Of a stretch of 64,000 nucleotides of DNA, positions 1 to 12,000 are shown piece after piece. Position 1 is the first letter of the stretch, and each line of letters starts with the position of its first letter. Below the pieces are notes generated by a model, which was not told the origin of the DNA, did no database searches, and was given only the letters and a program-made list of their open reading frames with translations. Source of the stretch: Sophora flavescens (taxonomy: Eukaryota > Streptophyta > Magnoliopsida > Fabales > Fabaceae); NCBI GenBank assembly GCA_030762895.1, contig CM061070.1, positions 75,007,804-75,071,803 of the forward strand, in the 5' to 3' direction. The position numbers and the translations under genes are program-made.

Positions 1-1901
1 GATTAATCGATTGTGCACTGACCACTGTCAGACCTCTCAAACAACATTCAACATTCAACAACATCATCAGAATTATATCACCAGGAAGATCATGCATCAT
101 AGCAACATAATATACAACTGCAGATAATTAAATAAATTAAAAGCAGATCAATCATCGTTGCACGTATAAGCAACACAACGTAAACAACATAAACAATTAA
201 CCACAACCACATATAAATCATATAAGCCACACTAAAAGCAAATAGTTATTGAGAAAATCCCTCGGGTAAGCTCCCCCACCTCTTGAAGCTCCTTAGTAAA
301 ATTAAAAGGACTCTGTTGGTTGTCGGAAACCCTCGACGCCGTAGAACAATTAACCTTCAACAACACATACACACAATAAATCAAAACAAGCAAAACAAAC
401 ACATAATCCTCTCTAATAGGTCACGGCCTCTTAGGGTTTTGTGGCTCAAAATCTCCAAATTTGCTTAAGTCATGGATTAATGATCCTAATATACTTAAGG
501 AAACGGATTAAGGCTAAACAACAAAGTTAAGAATCAAAACCATCCTAATCCTCTAATTGGTAGATTCAATTCGGCCAACACAAGAACATAGGGTTAGGGT
601 TTAGTTTAATGAACCAACTAGGATTCAACAAGTATACAAGTATGTATGATGAAACACATGATCATACATCAAAAGCAAGAACAAAAACTCCATCCATCCT
701 TTCCTCTAGGATTTGGCCAAGATGGGTTTCAAGAGAAGAAAATTTTTTATCATCACATGCTCTTAGATACAAACAGTATACATGATTATAAGAACATAGG
801 AAGTGGTTTCAACATCATAAGATTTTTCTAGAATTTGTTATGAATTTTCAAAGTTCTAAATCTAGAAACTTAAAAGTGATGAACATAGATCAAATAGACT
901 TTGAATCATGAAACTTATTGAAGAACATAGACATGATTAGGGAAGGAGAATAGGATTCACCTCTTGAAGATAAAAAAACAAGTGAAAATCCAAGGACTTG
1001 CTTCACAAAATCAAGCTTTTGTGTTCTAGTGTTCTTGAAAAGTTTAGAGCAGTTTCAGGTGAATTTGGACATATCTCTCAATATACTTATCATTTTTTAA
1101 TGATCTTTATGTCGTTGGAAAGAAGAGAGAAATAGGAATAACTTTCATGTAGAAAGTTTTTCGATATTCAGAATAGAAACTGGTCAGAATCGCTATGCAA
1201 AAATCTGGTGAGTATGAACACCTTTGGTTTGTTCTTATGTGTTCTTAAGAAAACATTGTGTTTGGAGGAAGGAGATGACATGAAGAAATGAAGAAATTTG
1301 CCAAAGTGTGTTGCTAAAGAGGGGGAGCCGTGGGTTTAGGGGACAATTTGGTCCAAATTTACAATGGCATGGCTTGAAAAATTCATGAAGAGCCAAGGAT
1401 AAAATCGTCATTTCCATGCAAAATATTCCTTTGTCATAAATGCGCCATTATGGCCATTATGACGCGGATAGGATCGTCATAAATTCCTGTCACATCAGTC
1501 AAATCCATCACCTCACCCCGATTCTTGACTCCCCGGTTCATCCGACGAGTTTTTTCCTAGAGATATCTCGACGTATTCAGCCTCGAAACAAATATAATAA
1601 TTTAATTTTACGCTAAATTTTTCAAAACTTCCAGTATCATAGTAAATACGATAAAAACATTTTTCATCTTGTTCACGAATTAAAATTAGGTTTTCCGAAG
1701 CAAGAAAACTTTCTTTGTCGGTGAAAGCAGACCGGGTTCCATCTGAATTTTCAACCCAAAATTTCATCGTAACCCTATAATATAAGCGTGATATAGAAAT
1801 GATAGTGATTTACCCAAAATCATTTTTTTGAGTCTCTGATAAAAATATATGTTTATATATTTATTACCGATATTAGAAGTGGCGAAAATCGGGGTGTTAC
1901 A
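1..1901 (-). repeat. LTR-C, left copy, cut by window edge
   Basis: This is the right part of the solo LTR described at 34578-38403, ending in the same GGGGTGTTACA. It is followed by CCTCG, where the clean copy has the duplication CCTCA. Orientation is taken from the related LTR-A, whose gag and polypurine tract lie on -. No gene is supported within it. Small frames near 283, 646 and 1513 are non-coding LTR sequence. Confidence 0.85.
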
Positions 1902-2341
1902 CCTCGGGTAATGGATCTATAACGTCACCATCCTCATCTACGGAATCGTCGTCATAGTCAAGATCCATAACGTGATCCTCCGACCTCATCCTCCTCCATG
2001 ATCTCATCAGTCTTCCTCGGGGTCCTCCTCGGGGTCTTCCTCGGGATCCTCCTCAATCGGCCGCCCGGCCTACGTCTAGAGGTGGTGGCTCATGTAGCAG
2101 TCCGTGAGCTCGCAGTGTGTGAAGGTAATACCAAATCGGAGGCAGAGCTACCCTCCTAGTTTCCACAGTGTGGCTTCTACGGATTGGGCCTCCGTCCGTA
2201 TTTAAATCGGTCGTGGTGATTGCTCCGTGGTATGTGGCAAATGTCGCCCCTGGGTGTATCTGCCATGCCCCAGCATTCCCTGCATCATCGAAGACCTCGC
2301 TCTTCATGTTGTCGGCTGACAAGCGGGATATTGGGATCCAT
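1902..2341 (-). pseudogene. Acidic LTR-D reading frame, noisy copy
   Basis: This corresponds to the open frame at 38404-38845. The middle of the protein is recognisable (a run beginning EVFDDAGNAGAWQ and on to PPIWYYLHTLRAHGLLHE). The acidic tail near 1985-2060 is thrown out of frame by small changes at CAG/CTG sites, for example CTCGGGG where the other copy has CTCAGGG. The break is probably sequencing error, since the clean copy is open. Confidence 0.6.
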
Positions 2342-5300
2342 CTCGAACTCATATCGTGATCGGCGATGCCAAAAAGGAAGAGAGAATAACAAGTAGAAAT
2401 GAAAGAGTGAGATACCGACAACGGATATATCGCACGACAACCATACACATGATATATACAACACCTTGGCATATTAACATTTTAAACGTTACTCATAGGT
2501 AAACAACAAGTATTATTTTAGTGTGTCTCAAACCCGAATCAATCAATTTTATAAAGATAATGCATGACACTTCTATCATCAGGCTCTAATCTTAATCTCA
2601 TGAGATTTCATCACCATTTTATCATTAAGAAAGAAAGAGTTGATCAGGCTCATACACCCCGTTTGGCAAGTTGTCTCCGTCACCTCATGCGCCCGGATCA
2701 ACATCATCACGAATCCCTTATAACGGCCATTCGGATGTATACCTCATCGAATACCACATCTTAAGCGGGTATTCGGATAACTCAAGCACGTCTGCTAAGG
2801 GGAAATGCATATGACTAAAGACTTTTCATTATCGAGACTTTCTTTGTGTTCACTCTTTTCCATTGTCGAAGCCCAAAGCTAACGACTATTCACAATTTTC
2901 ATTACTTGAAAATCAATAACACGGGACACGCAGTCCGAGTGCTCAATCACAACACCTTAGATCGATGCCGCAGTCCAAGGTTGTGGTCGTAGAAACAATT
3001 ATAATTTTATCCATGTTTTATTTCAACATGATAAGGACTCCTACCCCATAACAATGAAATTTGGACATACAGGCCTCAATTCCAAAATTAGGACTCCTAG
3101 CCCATAATATCACGATTAGGACCCTTGGTCCATAATTCTTGACTAAACCGAATGCTAGAGGCGACGCCTCGCGAACTAGTATTCTCTTTCGTATGTGCTT
3201 ACTTTTCGCTCAGTGAAAATCAAAAAAAAAACAAAACCTCGAGTCACTTATCCAAGTAACCGGAACGTTTCTAAATCATTTAGGAGAAAATATTTTCCTT
3301 TACAAAGTCTTTTTATAAAACATTTGGAAATTCGTTTGCTTTTGAAATCCTTGATGGAATAAAGTCAAATATTTTCAAAGGGATTTTTCCTCCATAAAAC
3401 ACATAGTTCGAAAAGGGTTTTCTCGTATAAACTTTGGATCATAAAGAGGTAATTTCTATTGACTTAAAAATACTTCAATGTTTCTTTTCAAAACTAGAAT
3501 CTCAGTCTCTTGAAGTAAACGTTTTAAACAAGGAACTTTTATAAATGAAACCAATACTTTCAAAGTTCTATTCAAGGCTTATTAATGCTTTTAACCCTTA
3601 CAATCATTGTGCACAGACTCAAGTCCGGCTTCTCAAACTTCAATCAACAGTAATATATCTCAAACAATAATATCACAGTTAATGACAATTCATCACATAT
3701 ATATAATTCACAATACTGTAAAGCAAGTAATAATCAACTTCAAGTAATAATCACAATAGATCAAGTAAGCAAGTCATTCAAGTATTGGCTCCATATCATA
3801 ATAATATTCAAATCACTCAAGTTAAACACATACACACATGCATATAGTCATTGAATATCCCTAGGCAATCTCCCTCTTACTTTATGTGAAGGTAAGAAGA
3901 TTAGTTGCTCGACGAGGTAAGTCACGAACGTTCTCGTTTCCTCCGCGATGAAAGTCTAAGGTTATGAACGCAAAATCACAAGTTAAAATCAAAACAAGAA
4001 CACTAAACCACAAGGCATAGGTTCGGCCAAGACTAGTTCTTAGGGTTAGAGATTCCCAAAAATTATACAACTCATGAATTTATGATCATTAGGTGTTAGG
4101 AGTTCATAAACAATGATCATTTAACAAGGTTGAATTATAATCCCACTAAGTTATAAACTTAGGGTATTCAGCCAAGGCTAGTAAAATAGGCTAGCATTCA
4201 CTAAACTTTCCAATCTCTTAGGTTTAGCATCCATATGTGTTAAGGAGCTCAAAACCATGATCATTTTGGAAAAATAAGAACAAGGTATCTTAGGTCCATA
4301 ACCTTCTAGGTTCGGCCTTCATAGGATTTATAGGCTAGAGATCTTTAAACTTTCTAATCTCTTAGACTTAGCATCCAAATATCTTATGGAGCTCAAGTCT
4401 ATGATCATCTTGGAAAAATGAAAGTAGCACATACTAGCTTTAATAACATAAAATAAACAAGTTATAAATCCTTAAACTTTCCAATCTCTTAGACTTAGCA
4501 TCCAAATATCTTATAGAGCTCAAGTCCATGATCATCTTGGAAAAATGAAAGTAGCACATACTAGCTTTAATAACATAAAATAAACAAGTTATAAATCCTT
4601 AAACTTTCCAATCTCTTAGACTTAGCATCCAAATATCTTATAGAGCTCAAGTCCACGATCATCTTGGAAAAATGAAAGTAGCACATACTAGCTTTAATAA
4701 CATAAAATAAACAAGTTATAAATCCTTAAACTTTTCAATCTCTTAGACTTAGCATCCAAATATCTTATGGAGCTCAAGTCCATGATCATCTTTGAAAAAT
4801 GAAAGTAACACACACTAGCTTTAATAACATAAAATAAACAAGTTATTAAGAGTTCTAAATCCATGATCGATACTTGGAAAGTTGAAACATAGTATCCAAG
4901 GCCTACTTATTCATATTTTTAGGCCATCATAGGAACAAGATATCAAAACTTCCAAGATTTATAGATTCAAGATCAAGGGATAGTTAGAAACTCAAACACA
5001 TGATCATATTCCAAAAGTTGAAACAAAAACTTCCTAGGTCACAAATGCAAGCATTCGGCCTTCATTGGAAAAGATGGATAGAGATTTTTGTTTTACACAA
5101 CCTCTTAGTATGTGAAAATATAAGCTAATACAAGACTATAGAAAGTGGTTTCAACTCAAAAGGAGCTTTCTACCATTTTAGAGAGATTTTAGAAGTTTAA
5201 AGCATATAAAGAACACATAAAGTAAACTAAGAAATAAAAGATGAAACTTGCAAAAATATTTATATGAGAGCATTACCCTTAGTATAAGGAAGAACTTTAA

Positions 5301-6025
5301 TGAAGAACTTAAGTAGAAAAGTTGAATAAAAACTAAAGCTTTAAGAGCTTGAACTTTTAGAAGAAAAGAAGAAGATGAACTTTAATAGAGGTTGAAGGAG
5401 GAGGATGATGAAGTGAAAATGAAAGTGGTATATATAGGGAAAGGGGGGAGAGTTCACGGCCAAAGGGGGGGTGAGGAGAGCTTTTGAGCAAGCTTGGTGG
5501 TTTAATGCTTGATTGGATGGAAGAAGAGAGAGAAATAACTTTTGGATTAGAATAATATTATAATTTGAAAAGTGTGATGATTGTACTTTTAGAGTGTGTC
5601 ATAGCCCCTTCCATCATGTTTCCTTATGTCTTTTATGGTCCATAATCTGCTCCATTTGGTACCCAGTTGCATTTCCGATCGTAATTCTTTCGACGTTTTC
5701 GCCCGAATAAAATATTTTATTTTATTTTTGCACGAAAATTTTCCAAATAACCAAGGTTGAAGGAAACATAATAAAAACACTAACTATCTCGTTCACGGGT
5801 CAAAATTAGGTTTTCCGCACAGTAAACTTGTACCGGTGAAAACGTTGACCGAATCTCCGTCTCGAATTTTCAACCGAAAATTTTAACGTGACTTCATATG
5901 ATATAACAAACACAAGAAAATGATTTTAGTTTAATTAAAATCATTCTCTGAGTTTAATCTAAAATAAACACATTTAAATATGTATTTACTGCCTATAGAA
6001 AACATAGGAAAAAGCAGGTGTTACA
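1907..6025 (-). repeat. LTR-D, left copy (part right of LTR-C)
   Basis: This matches 38409-42524. It ends in a GGTGTTACA-like terminus followed by ACGTT (6026-6030), the same 5-bp duplication seen in the clean copy. It contains a 127-bp tandem array and a damaged version of the LTR-borne acidic frame. Only the segment right of the LTR-C insertion is present, because the left part lies outside the window. Confidence 0.87.
4343..4850. repeat. 127-bp tandem repeat, four units (left copy)
   Basis: Four head-to-tail units start at about 4343, 4470, 4597 and 4724, each 127 bp apart. Each unit carries CTTAGACTTAGCATCC and ends with ACATAAAATAAACAAGTTAT. The array lies in the transcribed leader part of LTR-D. 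It has no coding potential. Confidence 0.9.
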
Positions 6026-6485
6026 ACGTTCACCATGAGCCTTCATTTTGTTGGCTATGGCTAGAGTACGAGAAAAATAGGCATTCACTTGCTCTCTCCT
6101 TCTTTCATGTGAAGAACCTCAAAATCTCTGCAAGCAATGCTTGCAATGTGCCCAATTAACTCGGTTTAACCCCGGGACTTTTTGTTTCATTGAATCCCAT
6201 ATTTGTTTGGATGTATCTCTCGTTGAGAATTGTTTCAAGGACATCACGATCTATTGCTTGAAAAAGGTAAATTACCTTTAAGTCCTTCAACTTCGCTCCT
6301 CAATCAATTTACGTTGTGCTTCAGAGGCTCTGCACCATCCGCCACCACCAAGATCTCATTCTCAACAAGACCCCAATACTATTTGGAACGAAGAAAATTC
6401 TCCATCAACATTGCCCAGTGGTCATAATGACCATCAAATTTAGGAATAGCAGGCTGCACGAAACTACAGCTACTGCCTTCTGCCA
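6026..6485 (-). pseudogene. Copia 1 gag, N-terminal part (left copy)
   Basis: This is the noisy counterpart of 42525-42983, with its start codon at 6485-6483 on -. Fragments of the gag frame are readable, but extra frameshifts occur at CTG/CAG sites: the clean copy reads CCCTGGTTTAACCCTGGG where this one reads ACTCGGTTTAACCCCGGG. LTR-D begins immediately beside it, interrupting gag as in the clean copy. Confidence 0.75.
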
Positions 6486-6631
6486 TTCTTCATATATGAC
6501 TCCTTCAATCTGAAAGAAAAACTGCAGTTTCTTTCTCCACTCACACTCACCGCTTTTCTCTCTCACACTCACTTGTTTCTCTCTCACACGCACACTCTAT
6601 ATCAGCCCTCACATTTGTGGCTCATACCAAT

Positions 6632-6899
6632 TGTTAAAAAGAGCAATACATCATAAAGAGTTTATTAAGAGAATGTCTTATTGAATTCAAAAAGCAAGTG
6701 TTGGCTTTATAGCCTTACAAGATAACAAAAATAAGCACTAATCGAACTACGTTATTCATGGCCTACAACGTGGTGGCTAATTGATAGGAAAAACTAACCC
6801 CTATCTCGAAAATTCCTAAAGAATAGGGTTTTATTTAACAAACTAATAAACTCAAAAACAAGAAAACTAAATGACCGTTAAAGTCTCTACAGTCCAACA
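6632..6899 (-). repeat. 5' LTR of copia 1 (left copy)
   Basis: This matches the LTR at 43125-43395. It begins TGTTAAAAA and ends TCCAACA. The flanking duplication GCTTG of the clean copy appears as AATTG here, and the primer-binding site reads CTCATACCA in place of CTCTGATACCA. Both changes fall at CAG or CTG. Confidence 0.88.
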
Positions 6900-8346
6900 A
6901 ATTGATCATTCTAATTAAGTTCTACAACTATGTGGGAAATTAAAAAGAAGTAATCTTGTTTCACTCATCCTAATCACCTACCTAAGATTAAAGATCTTTA
7001 ATAAAAATACTGTAAAGTGAAAATACTTGAAAAACATAAAAGACAATTTATTCCCTCATCTGTTTGACAAAGTCAATTATTACATAGTGAATGGGTCATT
7101 CTACAACCCAAACTGACAGGGTTACAACATAGGAAAAGCTATAAAGCTTTAGGACTTTGTAGTTGGGTTGGAGTTATCATAGCAACATAAAGGATTATAC
7201 TTGCAACATGCTTCAAATCCATGTGTTGTTCCTATCAAAGTGACAACGATAGAAACAACCCGAAGCACCACCTTCAACTTCTTCAACGAGACCTCCATTG
7301 AAACTTAGCTTGGTTTACAAAGTAAAATGAACAAAATTAACTTGTGATGGTATGTGAAATGGATCGAAACGTATTTATAAGCAAGTTAAAGGGATTTGGA
7401 TTTTCTTATATTTATTATTTTCACGTATTCACGCATTTATTGATAATCCGAGTGAAAGATCCTAAAAACAAGAGCAACAATGGATAAATACTATGAATTA
7501 ATTGATAATTTGTGTTACAAATTTGAAAATGATTATTTTTTTACCATTTATGATATACTATTATTTTATACATTAACTATCTTTTAGTTTTTCTAATAAT
7601 GTTGACTTGAGAACCAACGATTATTATATTTAAAAGTATATAGGTAGTGACACTTATTTATTATTATTTTTAATTGCAGTCAATTCATTATTAGATTCAT
7701 CATTCATGTGGTCAAAATGATAGTATAAAAGAAATTAAAAATAAAATTTTTGAGATTTAATAGAGTTGAAAGATGAAACAGTGTATTTACCTACATTTGA
7801 GAATTTTTATTTGAAATATATTTTGTTATCTTAACTTATTCAAAATAATAACAACACTTCTTTTTAAAACGTGACAATTTTAACATGGGAAATATAACAT
7901 AAAGTTGGGATTAAAATAATAAACACTGTCAAATTTTATACTCACATCCACTAATATTTTGACATATGTGTTTTTATTTTAATAATTAAGGGAGATAAAT
8001 AACAATGATGTTGATTTGTCAACATGTTAATTGATGTCTGTATAAAAATTCTTTATACTGAGTCACACTGACAGTATATAGAAATTAAACTCTTTCAACG
8101 AACTAATAATACATAAATTGTTTTAATGTATAGTAATTATAATAATTTTAAATAAACTAATTTCATATTTTTTAAATATTATTTTAGTTATTAAATTCTT
8201 TGAATTATCAATTATTAGTCATGTTAAAATATAAAAATTATATTAAGAAGAAAGTTACTCTAAAATGAGTTGGTGACAAGATATACGTTACTTCAGGTAA
8301 TCATTAAAGTTTTTTTTAACTTAATAATATAAAATGATTCATTCAG
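6900..8346. other. AT-rich backbone without genes (left copy)
   Basis: This non-coding AT-rich sequence is essentially identical to 43396-44843. It contains no open frame of note, no RNA gene and no element ends that I can see. It shows how similar the two copies are when CHG sites are scarce. Confidence 0.75.
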
Positions 8347-8945
8347 TGTACCGGTCGAAGACTAGACTCGGCCACCGAAGTTCGGATACCCAGTCAAATA
8401 GAGTTAGGGATAAGATATTAAATATTAAATCATGATATTATCTGATTTAACCTTATCCTCGTTAAAAGAGATAATATCCCTTAAATTAAGGAATCGTGAT
8501 CTCAAAAGAGATTTAAGAGATAAAACCAGATCTTAAAAAGATATTTGAGAGATAATCCGATCTCAAAAGAGATTTAAGAGATAAAACCAGATATCTAAAA
8601 GATAGGGAATCCTATTATAAAAAGGAGGAGTGCCCATGATAGAAATTCACTTTACACTGAACGCCTGTGACTCTCTTAGCGTATTAGAGAAACTAGCATC
8701 GACCAAGAGACTACCGTAGAGTCCTTGCTCCATAGTATTCATCCGATACAAAATTAAGAGATCGAGATCGCCACTACGCAAGGGTTGAACCAAGAACTAC
8801 GCTCTGCTTTGATTCCCCTTCGACATAAGTAGACCGGAATTGCTGAATTCTCGCCAAGCCAAAGCCTAAAAACAACCCCAATTATTCATCCCTGGTTTGA
8901 CGCGTTCACGCAAGGCTCCTGGAAACCTGATCTCTAAGCAGAACA
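8347..8945 (+). repeat. 5' LTR of Tat element (left copy)
   Basis: This is the counterpart of 44844-45440. It starts TGTACCGGTCGAAG and ends AGCAGAACA, followed at once by the TGGCGCCCACCGTGGGGC primer-binding site. The preceding TTCAG is the target duplication. Many CAG/CTG/CGG positions differ from the clean LTR. Confidence 0.9.
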
Positions 8946-9045
8946 TTTGGCGCCCACCGTGGGGCGAGGTGAAACTTTCCCCTGGCCCACAAGAAAAGCT
9001 CGATGGTGACCACACTGAATGGACTCAGAGGAGGGGGAGGGCAAG

Positions 9046-12000
9046 ATGAATCATGAGGACCATGAGGCTTCGGACGCCCGAAACCACGACAATCATCTTT
9101 TTCTCCCCTCACGAAGATAACCTCTTGGAAGAAATTATGGAACAACCTGCTAACATGAAGAGAACGAGGAGATACTGCGCAAAATCAGAGCTTTTAAAAG
9201 CCCGGAAAGGGGAAAGTGTCCCCGACACCTTCAAACGGAGAGCAATCCTCACCCGAGGCCGCCTGCATGATCCTCCCGGAGCACTCTCCTCGAGGCACTA
9301 ACCGAGCATCCAAGACCAAACCCCTCCGGCTTCGTAAGTCAAGTCCCACGAGAGAGGACTAGCTGTAAAGGAAGGACATCTGACCGACGTCCGAGGTTGC
9401 CCTTCACCGATGACATTAATGAGGTAATCGTGCCAACCCATTTAAGCCCCTTAACATCGAAACAAATTCAATGGCACCACCGATCCAACCGAGCATGTAG
9501 TAGTCCTTTATTTCCTGTATTTACTTGGTGACTGGTTGAGGCCGTCATGTGCAAAGTTTTTCCAACTACTCGCAAGGCCCACTGACCTGGTTAACAAATC
9601 TGCCACCTCGGTTAATTGATTCCTTTGATGTGCTCATAACCAAGTTCATCGCACACTTTGCGGCAAGCCGGCAAGTAAGGCACTACCCCTCACCGGGAAA
9701 TTTCTGCTAGGAGAGGAATGAATCACTAGAGATTACATGGCCCGCTTCAATGCAAAGGCAGATCCTGATTCCCAACATGAGCTCTAACCTCGCCTCCACA
9801 CCGTCATGGCTTGGCCTTAAGCCAGACCATTCTTCGAGTACCTATCTCAAGCCACCAAGAGATTTTGAAGAGCCACAGGAAAAGGCTGAGTGTTTCATGA
9901 ACTCTAAGAGATGGCTGGAGTTTAAAAGGAGAGAAAGAGGTTTCGAGGACAAGAGCTCGGCCGAACAAAGACAAAACAGGGGTGACTCACAAAGGACCCA
10001 AAAAACCAATGAAAGAGAATTCCTGCAGAGGGCATCCTAGGTATCCATCTTACACTCCTGAACCGATCTCTGGCAGTCATCCTTCGAGGTGTGCGTGTAC
10101 GAGTTGCTTACCTTACCCAACCATCCAAACACCGACAATGCCGACTGGAAGCAAAGAATGCATGTGGCATCGTAACTATGGACACTCCACAAAAAGAGTG
10201 CGTAACACCTCAGAGAAGCGATCGGTGGGGTTAGTATGGCAAGTCGTCTTGATCGCTTCATCTGCGGAGATGACAACGGAAGGCATTTACCCGGTCGAAG
10301 ACAACTGAGACACTTGCGATAACCGAGACCCAGATGTAACCTTACAACGAAACTATCGTGGCGAAGATCGGCGAGTAACCAAGGACCTCTATCAAAGAAT
10401 CGCAGGGGGAATCGTGGGAGTCATCAATACAATCTCGGGGTTTCAGGTGAGGAGGAACAACGAGCTCGCCTGCAGGCGTCATGTGAAAGCCTCCGATCTG
10501 TTAACACGTGTCCTGGAAGACTCTAAGAGCAAGACCCCATAACATCTCATAGATGATGATTTCCGGCAGATCCAAACCAAGATGACCCAATGGTGATAAT
10601 CTGCTTAGCCGGCCAACTTCTTGGTCGACGAACACTTATTGACCAGGGAGCTCCCACGATATTCTCTACCCGCAACCTTCAAGAAGCTCTAATCCCGCAG
10701 AAGCCGATAAAGGAGTAGTGAGGACAAGTCGGTGGGCCACGGGAACAAGTCAGACCCGAGGTTACATGCACCTCTTAACAACGTTGAGAAGGCGATTTCC
10801 AAGTCCGTATCGGCTGTGAACGTTATTGTAGATGAAAGACATCATACAATATCCTAATTCGAATACCAACGTTGAATGAGCCTTGGGGCAATTGTCTCTA
10901 CCCCACACCACAATAAAATTCCCCCACTGGGAGATAATGTCCGAGCTGACCAAAGCTAGCAAGGCGGCCATATGTGGGCAGCTCAAGGTTACCCGGTCAC
11001 CGTGGACGACCAAAGAATACCGAGGGATGGTAAAGCAGGCAGGTGGTAAGCCTGCACCTCGCAACTTCAGCGCTTAGCAAGATGTTTGAGCCGGACCCAG
11101 GGGCGAGATGCACGAGTCTGGTCGAACCAACGTAGTCTTTAGAAAGGTTCCAGCTTGGGAGCCCATCCCGAACAATGGGCACCCACGCTTCAGTCAGCTG
11201 GACTCCTCACTCCAGAGAGAGGCTTCACACTGGCCCTAAGAAAGAATGCTGACCTGCTTGCCGGAAGACATCGATATGCCGCATAGACCCCAACTTTATG
11301 TGCCATAAGTCGTCTATATGCCCCAAGCCAAACCCGTAATCCCAGAAAAAGGAAATCGGTGAAGAAAGGAGCCGAGCAATGGCCGAGGAGACTTCTAAAT
11401 CGCCACAAAGCAAATTTCATCCGAGAGGTGAAATACACCACTTGGCTAGCCAACGTGGTATTAGTCAAAAAGGCCAATGGTAAATGGCGAATGTGCACCG
11501 ACTATACCGACCCTCAACAAGGCATGCCCAAAGGATTCCTACCGCCTAACATCGACAGACTGGTGGATGGGGCCTCGTGTTACAAGGTTTTGTCCTTCTG
11601 ACATATTCGTGTTACAACCGTATCGTGATCCACCCACCCGACGAGGAAAACAGCGTTTATGATCGATGGGCAACTTATTGTTACCGAGTAACGCCCTTCG
11701 CAAAAATGCCTGCGACATATCGAGGCTTATGACAAGGTTTTCACGGCCAAATCTAAAAACTTATAAGTATATGTTGATGACATGGTAGTAAATCTGACGA
11801 TCCGAGCCAGCACCCGCCGACCTCGAGAAATCTTCCAACCTAACTCAAAGTACAACATGAGGTCAATTCGCAGAAGTGCTCTTTGGTGTACAAGGAGGAA
11901 AATTTTGGGGTATATGCTAACACACCGAGAAATCAAGCAATCCGGATAAATGCAAAGCCGGCATGAAATGTGGAGTCCTCAATGCGAAGGAAATTAGAGG

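Noticed and set aside
646..831. Identical small frame at 646-831 and 37152-37337
   Set aside because: Conservation reflects the duplicated block, not selection. It lies in LTR-C without coding features.
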